Both the position numbers and the translations under genes were made by a program. A DNA stretch of 64,000 nucleotides. Source: Trema orientale. Lineage: Eukaryota; Streptophyta; Magnoliopsida; Rosales; Cannabaceae. Shown piece by piece: positions 12,097 through 22,307 of this stretch. Location of the stretch: positions 170,492 through 234,491 of the forward strand of contig JXTC01000384.1 of assembly GCA_002914845.1 (NCBI GenBank), read 5' to 3'. Position 1 is the stretch's first letter. Each line of letters starts with the position of its first letter. The notes below the pieces were generated by a model. It worked only from the letters and a program-made list of their open reading frames with translations, had not been told where the DNA came from and did no database searches.

Positions 12097-12577
12097 GAGA
12101 AAGTTATCTTCTTTGGTCATATGGTTTCTGAAAATGATATTTATGTGAATCCAACAAAAGTTGAAGCTGTGAATAATTGGCCAAGACCTACAAATGTTTC
12201 TGAGATTTATAGCTTCTTGGGGTTGGCTGGTTATTATAGATATTTTATTGAAGGTTTCTCGAAGCTGGCTTCTCTGTAACAAGGAAGAATGTGAAGTTTC
12301 AATGGAACGAAAATTGTGAAAGGAGTTTTGAGGAATTGAAGCATCGTGTGATAACAGTCCCTATACTTTCAATACCGTCCGGATCAAGAGGATTTGTTGT
12401 TTATAGTGATGCCTCAAAAAATAGTATAGGATGTGTTCTGATGCAAAATGGCAAAGTCATTGCTTATGCCTCTAGACAGTTGAAGGAATACAAAAAGAAG
12501 TATCCTACTCACAATTTAGAGTTAGCAGCAGTTGTCTTCGTAGTAAAAATTTGGATATACTATCCTTATAAAGAGTG
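12097..12577 (+). pseudogene. Ty3/gypsy connection and RNase H fragment
   Basis: The plus strand encodes the part of pol that normally follows the reverse transcriptase palm: FFGHMVSENDIYVNP and [19 protein letters not shown] (12097-12279). There is then a stop with a frame shift and small loss, followed by RNase H from 12291: [17 protein letters not shown] (first catalytic Asp), [12 protein letters not shown] and [15 protein letters not shown] (catalytic Glu). It ends at a stop at 12576-12578, before the last RNase H motif and integrase. It starts within a few codons of where the minus-strand fragment at 11150 stops, so the two look like consecutive parts of one gene, now in opposite orientations. 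It is non-functional. Confidence 0.9.
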
Positions 12578-12594
12578 ATTGTGAAAACTTATCC

Positions 12595-14240
12595 ATTTAC
12601 ACACCATGGAGTTTGTATGTGACACTTGGTATCAGGTATTTTATCTCATAATTTGGTCATAAACCATTCTCAAGATTTAATATTTTCTGAATCAACAATA
12701 CCAAAAGCAAAAGGATAATTTGGAAATTTTCATCTTATGCAGTTGTAATATAAGCATAGTTCCTCCAAATTCAAATCTAAAAAAAGTTCTATTTAAGGAT
12801 ATGACTTTCCTCATATAGCGAAAACCTCTAATAGATACACCCAAAGACATAAATAAATATTTGAACTTCTCATTTGCACCAAGTGCGATTCTAATGTACG
12901 TACCCGGATTTGTCTTCTGAAATATATACGAGTATGATGGGAGCTTACTATAACTCATTTTCGGATCACTCTTAATAAGCTTATATGCATGCTTTCTTGC
13001 ATGCTAAGCCTTCTAATAAGTACACTTTATCCTGAGACCAATGCGCAAATCATTTACTAGTTGACTTGGAACCGGACCAACTTTTACACCTTCATATCTT
13101 GATTTTATATGATCTCTAATTATAGAACTACTCATTTGCTGATGATGATTCTTACGTATTACTAGGAAACAAGTATACTCATTTAAATGCTTGCAAATGA
13201 CAAAGAAATTGATGACAGATGACTTTATTGCACGAATCTGCTACTTTCAATTAGGGTCAATACAAACCAATACTAATAAATTTTTGTCTGATTTCTTCAC
13301 TTTGAATTCAAAGTTTTTTCGTATAGCAAGCATGTATAGTTTACTCTTTAACTCTTTCTTATCAACAAAATATTGACCAACTGTTAAGTAATCTTCATCA
13401 ATAATCAATGATGCAATCAAATTTAAAGTGCTATTTTTTTGTGTCACTCCACTATGAACAGGTTGAGCCTCGGAATTGCACGTGTGAGGAAGTGAAAACG
13501 TATCTATATCTTGTATCAATGAGTTATGGTTTCCATGAGCAGAAAGAGATTCAAGAGCAACATTAGGAATAATATTTATATAAGCTCTATCAATGTAATT
13601 ATAACGAAATATATGTCCATTATATGTGTCTTCTTGATTTATGTTGCCAATATCTGGCTCAATAATAAGTGCAACCTCATCATTATTTTTATTGTTGTTG
13701 TCACTGTCCTCCTCCTCCTCATCATCATCATCATCATCACCGTCGTCCCCTTCTTCCTCTTCCTCCCCCTCTCCCCACCTCATCATCACTACCACCACCA
13801 CCACCACCATCATCGTCATTTGTGTCATCTTCCCCTCCATAATGCATATCATCATTATCTTTTCTTAGATTTAGTATATCATTAAGCCTCGAAACAAATG
13901 CTTCTTTACAGGCTACATTTCATGACTTTCTTACCAATGTCATACATAGTGGAATATTGTCTTTCATTTGCCAACAAATGAAAGCCATAATGTCTCTTTC
14001 ATTTTCTACAGCTATTGGAACAATATCTATTACTATATTTGGCTTGTAACTCAATTCTATGTCAAAGACATCATTGTCGATTTTTGTAGTTTGATATATC
14101 TCATCTACCAGCTGCTTGAAAGTTATGTTCAGTTCAACTACAATGCATCTTGATCGTTGTCTCTTTCCATTCCAATTCTAAGAACCTTCGTTCTTTTCCC
14201 AAACGCTATCATATATTATGATTATGAGTGTTGATGGCAT
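12595..14240 (-). pseudogene. MuDR-type MULE transposase, degenerate
   Basis: Reading leftward from an ATG at 14240, the decayed frame shows the plant MULE N-terminal region (RCIVVELNITFKQLVDEIY, then NIPLCMTL near 13940). An acidic Asp/Glu/Asn tract from trinucleotide repeats follows (13680-13850). Next is the MuDR DNA-binding domain (VGQYFVDKKELKSKLYMLAI, then KSDKNLLVLVCIDPN; 13247-13420), then SSSIIRDHIKSRYEG, SYSKLPSYSYIFQKTNPGTY (about 12900-12960) and FKYLFMSLGVSIRGF. The DDE-domain start reads VISLNRTFFR, where the family has Asp in VISLDGTFLK, so the first catalytic acid is lost. Several stops (for example near 14178, 13935, 13245, 13010) and frame shifts are present. The reading dies out near 12600, next to the gypsy RNase H piece; the rest of the DDE domain and the zinc knuckle are missing. 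Family recognition is from recalled motif order. Confidence 0.85.
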
Positions 14241-14309
14241 ACCTGAACAAATAATAAATTACAAATGCAAGAAAGAAATATAAATTAGCAAGCATAAAAT
14301 AATAAATTT

Positions 14310-15135
14310 AGTTAGGTTTGGCATGTGTTAGTGGCTAGACATGTGTCTTTAGTTACTATACATGTATTTCTACTGGTTAGATATGTGTTTCTAATGGTTA
14401 GACATGTATTTTTAATGGTTAGACATGTGTCTTTAGTTGCTAGACAACAGTGTCTAGTGTCTAGACATAACTTTTTTATACTCTGAAAATCATCTCGACA
14501 TTTGTGTCTAGTCACTCGACAGGAGTGTCAAAAATGATAGATAATATATCTAGCATAGTCGAGATAGTGTTTAGCTCTCAGACAACATTTATTGGTCTAT
14601 AGCTTTACAGTTGTATCTAACATTGTTGATGTAGTGTCAAGAGCGTAGATGTGCAATTGTTCATACAAGACTCGACAATACTATCAAGTGAAGTTGATAT
14701 TGTACAATTTGTCATGTTCTAGACGGTTTCTCCAATTTCTAAACAGATATGTTTATCCAGATTTGAGTTTCTCCTATGCAATTGTTCAAATAATACTTGA
14801 CAATACTGTCAAGTAGAGTCGATATTATATAATTTGTCAAGTTCTAGACAGTCTGTCTAAAAATTAGACAGATATATCTATCTAGATTTGGGTTTTTTCT
14901 ATGCAATTGTTCAGACAATACTCGACAATACTGTTAAGTGGGGTTGATATTATACAATTTGTCACATTCTAGATAGTCTGTCTAGAAATTAGATAGACAT
15001 ATCTATCGAGATCTGTGTTTCTTTTATGCAATTGTTCAAACAATACTCGACAATACTGTCAAGTGAAGTCGATATTGTACAATTTGTCATGTTCTAGACA
15101 ATCTTTCTAGGAATTAGACAGTCCTGTCTATCTAT
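14310..15135. repeat. Right-arm TAGACA repeats with a 126-bp tandem unit
   Basis: 14310-14470 is a short-period array of GTTAGACATGTGTTTCTA-like units. 14630-15135 holds four tandem copies of a unit of about 126 bp beginning GCAATTGTTCANACAATACT (at about 14650, 14777, 14902 and 15029), each with CGACAATACTGTCAAGT and TTCTAGACAGTCTGTCTA. The left arm of the MULE carries one inverted copy (about 9310-9430). Confidence 0.75.
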
Positions 15136-15660
15136 ATATAGGTTTCTACTTTGCAGCAGAACTCGTTATTTTACAACCTAGTTTCCAGTTTATAGGTTTT
15201 CAAGCTAAAAAATTGACCAAAAACTTTCTATTTTACACTATAGTTTTCAGTCCTACTACAAAATAATTTATAATCCACAAACCAACTAATATTGGCAAAG
15301 AAAGATTAATGGCAAAGAAACATTTTCTACTTACTTCATTAGAGACTGGAATCTTGAAAAGAGGACCTCGGTTTTCTTCGTTAAAGTGCAAAAATCGGGA
15401 CTTTTCTAGTGACTCCAAGCTTTGGCTGAAATTAAGTGATAATATAAGGGATAAGAGTAGCTGTTTGTCAGTGAGGGAGAAGAGAAGAGTAGTACGGACC
15501 TAGGAAAGAAGATGAAGGCTAACGCATTTTAAAGGGCATATTGGTCTTCACAATCAAATTTTTACTTAAAAGTTGTAGACACTAAAAAACTATGAAGAGG
15601 GGTGTACTTTTTCAAAAACACTATATAGAAAGGGTATTCTTCAAAAGACCCCTTTTGTTG
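15010..15660 (-). repeat. Right terminal inverted repeat of the MULE
   Basis: Reverse complement of the left arm at 8706-9430; see that entry for the anchors. The best-matched part is 15140-15300 (for example TTGACCAAAAACTTTCTATT and ACTATAGTTTTCAGTCCTA). The outer edge carries GGGGTGTACTTTTTCAAAAA opposite the left ATACACCCC segment. Confidence 0.7.
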
Positions 15661-16485
15661 AAGAAGTTTCTATATGTACTCTTTTTATTCATCCATGTGC
15701 TTATTTTTAAAAATTCAAAACTCAATTACATATAGAGACTTGATGAGGTAATAAATAGATCTATAGCTAATTAACATGGTAGTTCATCATAATGATTAAA
15801 TAATATTAGACTAAGAAAAACGAATTTCAATAATAACAAGCATTTAGTAAGGTACATTTTCATTTTAGCTAATTAACATAGTGGCTCATCCTAAGGACTA
15901 TTTGATAGTGGATATTCCAAATAAAATTGAAACCTATAGAGTTTGCTTGGCAATACTTTTATTTTTATTTTTTTAGTTTCTGTTTCAAAAATATGAGATG
16001 GAGGAAATTCTTGAGATGATCTCCTTTATTAACTTTACTTAATTTTATGAATAAAAAACAAAAAATGAAAGTGCATTTGTTATCAAGTTAATCCTTAATA
16101 TATACTTGACATTTTTTCCACCAAATTAAGAAAAGGTGTATGCATCATTCCTCATTATATTTGTAGCAGCAGTACACCCCCTAAAAAACTTCACATCACC
16201 AGTAAAATATAAAAATTAAATATTGTAAATATACGTATAGATACTATTATTATTATTAATCTGTTTTACCTTCCATGTTTCTTGTTGAGGTGATTTTCCT
16301 CGACCAATAAAGAAACAACACATGGCAGACTAAATAAACCAGAGAAATGACTTGTCGTACTAACGAAAGCTGGCTAGGAATAACAACAGGGTAGATCGGG
16401 GATAGTTTTTCAATTATCGGCCCTATTTTTGAAAGCCAATCATAATACCATACTCATCCTATTAACCATTCTTTTAGATGTGAGA
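15661..16485. other. AT-rich spacer, nothing recognised
   Basis: No reading frame, inverted repeat or known motif stands out between the MULE and the left end of the LTR retrotransposon. Confidence 0.5.
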
Positions 16486-19400
16486 TGATAATTGAATGTC
16501 TAGTTGTTGGTTATAAATGCCCAAAATCAAATTTATAATTTATAATATTCTCCTCTTATTAACTAACCTGGTGTGTCCTAATAAAAATCACAACTAACTA
16601 GTATAGTAGCAAGAAGGATCGATCCACAGAGATTAGGTATTAAACTATCGCTAAGTACTGGAATGATCATAACTCTACTTTATTTAGGCATAAAATCTAA
16701 ATGAATATGAAAATAAACAAATAAAAATAAAGATAAAAAGAATAAAGTGTAAATAGAATATGGATAATACTATGCATGAATATACTAGGAATTGATCAAC
16801 TAATTACTCCTAAGTTCGTCAAATAAAGTAATTACCAATTTAATTCCACTCAACTCACTAATCGAGGGACCTAATCAAACTTCATTACCTCTCCTAAGCA
16901 TCAAATGAGATAATACACCTAGCTAACCTAACTTGATCTCCTAATCTAACCCGATTAATTAAGTATTCATTAAGTTTAAGCCCTCAAATAGAAGTTAAGG
17001 TATTGCTCACCTCCAAGTCTCACAATAACCTAAACAACCTAAAATCACTGGCCAAATAAAATAGAAGCATTGAGCAAGGAGAAGCGTAAATGAATTAGAA
17101 ATAGAAAATATACTAATAAGAAACAAAACAATCAAAACAAAGTGTAGAAAGAATAAATGAAACCATAGTATAAAAATTATAATCGAACATAGTAAAATCT
17201 ATGGCTAATCTCAATAAGAAATTCATAAATCTAAAGCATATTCATATAATAAGTTCAATACAAATATCTAAGAGATTAGGGTGAGAGAAAGGAAAAGAAA
17301 AACTCTTGTAGAGATGAGCTTTAAGTCTTCAAATCTTCAAGAATCTCTCCTAAGAAATCTTCAACTCCAAGCCTTTCTCTAGGAATTTAGTGTGTTTCTC
17401 TCTAATTCTCTACACTGAAATTTGTGCATCCATCTCCTTTTTAAAGCATTCTCCTAGGATAAATTCAAGCACACTTAAGGATGGAGGAGTTTCCATCTAG
17501 GATTATGAGAAAAGAGTAATTCGGGTCATTGAAACTCATTAAAAGAGCTCAAAAATACGCCCAGGATGAGTTAGGGGCATAACTACATCCTTGAAGTGGC
17601 GCAGAGGTGCCTCCGGTGTTGGGATATTTGCCCTAAAAAATAAATTTTCAATTTTACCCTTTTGAGTATAAACAACTTTCTCTTATATGCAATTATGATA
17701 TTTGCTAGATTAAACTATCTTAGTTGAATAGTTTATTTATCTGAAAAAGATTCCATGACTTTATTTGTGTATAAAAAAACAAACATGATTAAGTGTTAAT
17801 TATGGAGAGACTTATTTTTTTATCTAAGTCTAAATGAACTAGTTCATAATCTGTAAAGAAAGATGGAATACTTTATTTACTATAGGTTGTAGTGTTTGTC
17901 TATCTCAACGGGAATGATGTGTCTCAAATCATTGAAGTATGTGACTTCTGATAGAAACACTAATACAACTTAAACAAGTTATGTGTATTGAACTGGACCA
18001 GGTATATAAAGAATTGGAGTGCCATAACTCAATTCTTACATTATCACAAACTAGCTCTTAGCATATAGATGTTAATCCTTGATATTTGATTGAACTTACT
18101 TTCATGGGTTGTAGCTTTTTGATTTGTTAAAAGACTAATCTCTATGAAATTAGAGGTGAACTCTGGCATATTAAAGGTTATGGTTTATGAATTGATGGGA
18201 ACACCAAATAGTTAAGGACATACATTAATGCCACTTTAGGTTCTTTCAAGATTTATGGAATAATTAAATCTAAGATCTTAGTATTCACTTTGTGAATTGG
18301 TTGATAATTTTGTCCAAATGGCCATTGAGAACAAAATTATCGACAACATTATTCCTTGATAGAAAGATGGTTACTTAAAAGTAAATAGGTGTTGGAGGGG
18401 TATTACGGTAATTTTACCTATCCAACTACGTCATTGTATATGGATTCTATGTGTGGTATAGAATACGCTAGATGGATCGGTTAATCAAAGTTAGTTGATT
18501 AAATCTCTATAAAAGGCATGACATTTAATCTAAGAGTACAGTATTAGGCCTTTAGTGGAGTGTCCCCTTTACTAATAATATTTATATAAATACCATAATG
18601 TATTTGTGAAATTAGTTTCATGAAATTGTGTAAAATAATGATTCTACACAGAAGTTGATATTTTTATTAATAAGTTACATGAGTTGGACATATTTATAAA
18701 AAATTCCCCCCAAGCCCAAATTGGAGAACAAGCCCAATCCTAGTTGGACTAGGGTTAGCAGTTTTTGGCCTTATATATATAAGATATATGAGAGGAAAAA
18801 CTATACAGTAACAAGAGGAGTGACACACGAAAATTACAGAGGGAAAGAGAGGGAGAATTCGGCCAACCTAAGGCTAGAGAGGAGAGAAAAAGTTTCCTGC
18901 AACCTCACACTCTCATCTTACGTCTCAGTGTTCCAAAAGATCAAGAAGGTGTTCTTGATCGTTCTCCAACGGGGGATTCGACTTGGTGCCCACTCACCTA
19001 ATCAACTAAGAGCAAGAGCATAGACAAGAAGATCTAGGGTTGGAGGTTTGATCACCATCAATAAGGAGATCAAGGAGGAGCACGCTACAAGAGATAAACC
19101 CTAATCTCATTTCTAGGGTTTGTGCATCTAGATTTGATTGTGCATCTAGATTTGATTTATTTTATACATGATCCTGTATTAGATGTATTTGATTTATTTT
19201 AAAACCTAAATCCGCTATTTTTTCGCTGCGTTCATGATGTGATCATATGTTTTTCATAGTTTGCATGCATGTATATTTTTGTCCTAAGTGTTAGGTAATT
19301 CCATCATCCGTGCAGCAGGGGAGGCACAGGGGTGCCTTAACAGAGGCACAGGGGTGCCTCTGTTCACTCTGATGTGCTACTTGCTTCCTAGGTACGCCAT

Positions 19401-19635
19401 TTCGCCGTTTTAGCTTCGTTTTGCCTCGTTTTCATTGTAGCACATCTGTATCGGACTAAAGTCCAATCTAAATAGTTTAAAAAACCCTTTTTTGGCACAA
19501 ATTAACCTTGATTCTCATTTATTAAAAAGAACTATAAAAATAAATAGAAATATATCAAACTAACAAAAACTCTTGAAAATACACAACTATTTGAGCGAAA
19601 TGTACTTGATTTGGAGGTAAATATCTTCTTCATCA
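16486..19635 (-). repeat. 3' LTR of the gag-only element, split by an insertion
   Basis: The outer parts (16486-17616 and 19312-19635) match the intact LTR at 22308-23860 in order and orientation, for example TGATAATTGAAYGTYTAG at the left end and GGCACAAATTNACCTTGATT near the right. Relative to the other LTR it lacks a block of roughly 110 bp near 17030 (present at about 22810-22940). The 1,690 bp between 17617 and 19306 are foreign. Confidence 0.8.
17617..19306 (+). mobile_element. Solo LTR of a Ty1/copia-type element
   Basis: Begins TGTTGGGATATTTGCCC and ends AATTCCATCA (TG...CA), and interrupts the older LTR. The flanking 5-mers TCCGG (17612-17616) and TCCGT (19307-19311) differ at one base and read as a target-site duplication. 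It contains no reading frame for retrotransposon proteins. A promoter-like TATATATAAG lies near 18771, followed by a leader rich in GAGAGG/AAGAAG. The TGTTGGGA start and length suit copia LTRs of the Angela/SIRE kind; the superfamily is inferred, since no internal region remains. Confidence 0.65.
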
Positions 19636-19660
19636 AGTACCCTAAACTCAAACATTTACT
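19636..19660 (-). other. Polypurine-tract region of the gag-only element
   Basis: The minus strand reads AGTAAATGTTTGAGTTTAGG immediately before the 3' LTR, and AAGGACAAG just upstream. This pattern precedes the 3' LTR in Athila/Tat elements. It is interrupted by T and so is probably degenerate. Confidence 0.5.
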
Positions 19661-21483
19661 TGTCCTTAAGCAAAACAAAATAACAATAAAGCAAATACAA
19701 ATTAAGTATTAAACAGAAACGAAAATATATGAGTTTCGTATTGAATTAACAACTGTGCAAGTATCTCTGAAATCACAAAATGTTTCAAGCTCGAATGAAA
19801 TACATCTATTGAAAGTATCTAGAATTTCAACATCAAGCATCAGTTTCACTTCACTCAGGACCCTTTCGTGTACATGTGTTCACAATCAATCTCATTCAAC
19901 CAAATGAATTTCGGATAAACTTATGCGCCTAGTAGACTATGATTAATCTCTAGATAATGCAAGTTAGAACTACCAGAATGTAAGTTATAGTTTCATCAAA
20001 TATCAAAAGGTCTTCTAAGGGTTGTAATATAAGACAGGGATAAAGGATAGATAAGAAGGACAGTTTTTGGCTCGGATCAACCTAGGCTTACATTATAACT
20101 CAAGGATCTTGTATGATTCTTAAAAAAAATTCACTCACCAACCCTCCATTTTATCATTTTTCTTCCTTCTTCCTTCAAACAATCCTATAACAAATTTATT
20201 CACAAAAACATAACACTAAATACAATTCTTTATTCTTTTATATATATATATACACACATATTTTTTCATTTCTTTTTTTTTTTTTACTTTTTTTTAATTT
20301 TTTCTTTAATTTTTCTATAAGCATAAGGATTGTGATAAAAGAAAGGGAAACATAAACCTCACCCCTAAATTTAAAATCAACATTGTCCCTAATGTTGAAA
20401 AGAATAGAAGGTAATATACAATTTATACAAACTCTTTCTTTTTGTTTTTTTTTTTATTTTTTTAACTAATCAATCCACCAACAATTCTCTAAACATAACT
20501 CATACTTGTCTTTATGCTCAATGAATCATGCAAGAGTGCAATGCAATCATGCCTACTAGTAACTAGATTAATCAAGGTTAATGAAATTTGGTGGCTTGGA
20601 TGCACTTGTAAGGATGATAAAGGGAATAGGTCAATTAGGCTCAAGTGGGGTTAACTAAAGATAAATTTTTAAAAAGTTAGCTTCAAAAGCTCAAACTATC
20701 CAAAGAAATTCCTAAATCTTTTCTACAATGACACTTAACCTATGATTTTGCCTCAAGCAACACTCAAATGAATTCTAGAGTTCATGAGATATCAAAGTCT
20801 AGCTAATGCACATAAGTATTTTCTAAAGCTCAAATTAGTCAAGTGATCATAATTCATAGTGCTCAAATGTGGAGAGTCAGAAGTAAAATTCAACCAATGC
20901 GAGTCAAGCACACAGATAATTTAATGAATTATATTTCAAAAGATCTAAAGAACACTAAATGACTATACTTATCATCAATATTAAGTCATCTCATCTTGTC
21001 AAAACTCACAACTTATTCAAACAAACAGAAAGAAAGCAAGTAAAGCATTTATTAAAAGAAAATAAGTTAATAAAGAAAAAGTCATGACAACCAACACATA
21101 AGCAAAGCCAAACCCAACAAAGAATTAATCAACTAAGTTTCCACACCCAAACACACAATCAATATATTTCATCAAATTAGATACAATAGAATAAGAAAAC
21201 ATACTGAAAAAGTAAGACATTCTTGCATCTGAGTATGATTATCGAAGTTGATGCTTCAGGCGTGGTGACTTTAGCTTAGCTCGGGACTTTCCTCTATGCC
21301 TTATGTCTTTAAGATTAACTACATATAAATCGGAAGCTTGTCAAAGATCGACTTTTGCCCATAGTACGTGTCGTGAAGCACGACATATGGGTCTTAGTTT
21401 TGAATGCCTCAAGCTTTGTAATGTATGACAATGTTTGGCACATACGCTCAACTTGTCTCAGCTTTAGCACTTGTACATGGTTG

Positions 21484-22008
21484 GCTTTAATGAATGGTGC
21501 TAGAGTTTGGCCACATAAGATCGTTATAGACATGAACTTTTATGAGCGGTGGCACAATGACTTGCATCTCAAAAGGTGGAGAATCACTAGTATTGTCTTC
21601 AACCTCCTCCTGACTCCAGTAGTCGTCATCATCGAACAAACCCAAGATCCTCTTACTTGTGCTCAGCTGCTCATGGTAGCTTTCATTCATGTATGTGACT
21701 TGAGTGTCCCTTGTCACCGTCTCCATCCTCTCCAACTTCTCTATGCGGAGCCTTGTCTCCTCTAAAAATTAGGCAACTAGCTCTTCAAGGTTGAGAGAAG
21801 ACTCCGCTTGATGATGCGGAGTGTCAAACCACGGTGCCAAATGGTTGGAATTATTTGCCAAACCGAGATGGCTTGGTGGATTATTCCAATTCCGATAATC
21901 AAATTCAGCCATATCTTCAAACAAACAATAGGCTTTATCCGCAGATAGTTGGTAGAAATTGGTAGCACCATCTCCTTTTTCTACCCACATTCTTGTCTGG
22001 ATGAACAA
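21484..22008 (-). pseudogene. gag-like remnant of the non-autonomous LTR element
   Basis: One minus-strand frame, broken by a single TAA near 21768, runs about 175 codons. The first part holds GATNFYQLSADKAYCLFED followed by MAEFDYRNWNNPP, which resembles the Athila/Tat gag segment with sADEAydLiEdMA..nyqW. Just past the stop the frame continues FLEETRLRIEKLERME, like the coiled F..eT...i..LE segment that follows in those gags. The last part is acidic (LFDDDDYWSQEEVEDN) and unlike known gag. The stop probably arose from CAA. No zinc knuckle is seen. The frame may extend upstream to about 22150 through one more stop. The gag assignment rests on motif resemblance only. Confidence 0.5.
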
Positions 22009-22283
22009 ATTATTGAGGAAGTTTAATTTTTAGTTGACACTCTCAAGAGAATCTATGACAGAGAAATATTGTGAGCAATTCTTTGTATCTCCATCATACA
22101 CAATAAAGTAGCTCTGAGTCTTATTGAGTAAATCGCAAGATGACTTGTCGATCTACCATCTCCAAGTAACTTGCATAACAAATATAAAGAAAAATAAAAA
22201 TTAAAAATGATAAGAAAAAATAAACGCATAAATTAAAATCAAGTTACTTACTCCCGATGTTAACAAAAATTTAAATAAGCCAA

Positions 22284-22301
22284 TCCCTGGCAACGACGCC
22301 A
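22284..22301 (-). other. Primer-binding site, Asp-tRNA type
   Basis: The minus strand reads TGGCGTCGTTGCCAGGGA, starting six bases after the LTR end. Athila/Tat elements typically carry TGGCGCCGTTGCCGGGGA, matched to the 3' end of Asp tRNA; this copy has two differences. It fixes the element's orientation as minus. Confidence 0.8.
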
Positions 22302-22307
22302 AAAATT

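Larger units (their letters stand above)
8706..15660 (-). mobile_element. Decayed Mutator-like element (MULE) with long terminal inverted repeats
   Basis: About 7 kb bounded by long inverted repeats. The outer left sequence (GTCAAATGCTCCTTCTTGAT ... AAATACACCCC) matches, in reverse complement, the outer right sequence (GAAGAATACCCTTTCTAT ... AAGTACACCCC). The inner arms match too: CTATAGCGAAAAATAGAAA at about 9205 against the reverse complement of 15220-15245. Inside are a minus-strand MuDR-type transposase remnant, TAGACA-rich repeats, a duplicated 660-bp block and two Ty3/gypsy pol fragments. The exact ends and the 9-bp target duplication expected of MULEs could not be fixed, because the outermost bases have diverged. 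No copy of the transposase looks active. Confidence 0.75.

Noticed and set aside
13526..13885. Plus-strand frames rich in Ser/His/Ile over the trinucleotide repeats.
   Set aside because: They are the complement of the acidic tract in the MULE transposase; low-complexity sequence keeps several frames open.
18721..19023. A 100-codon plus-strand frame.
   Set aside because: It lies in the leader-like part of the copia-type solo LTR and shows no retrotransposon or other domain.
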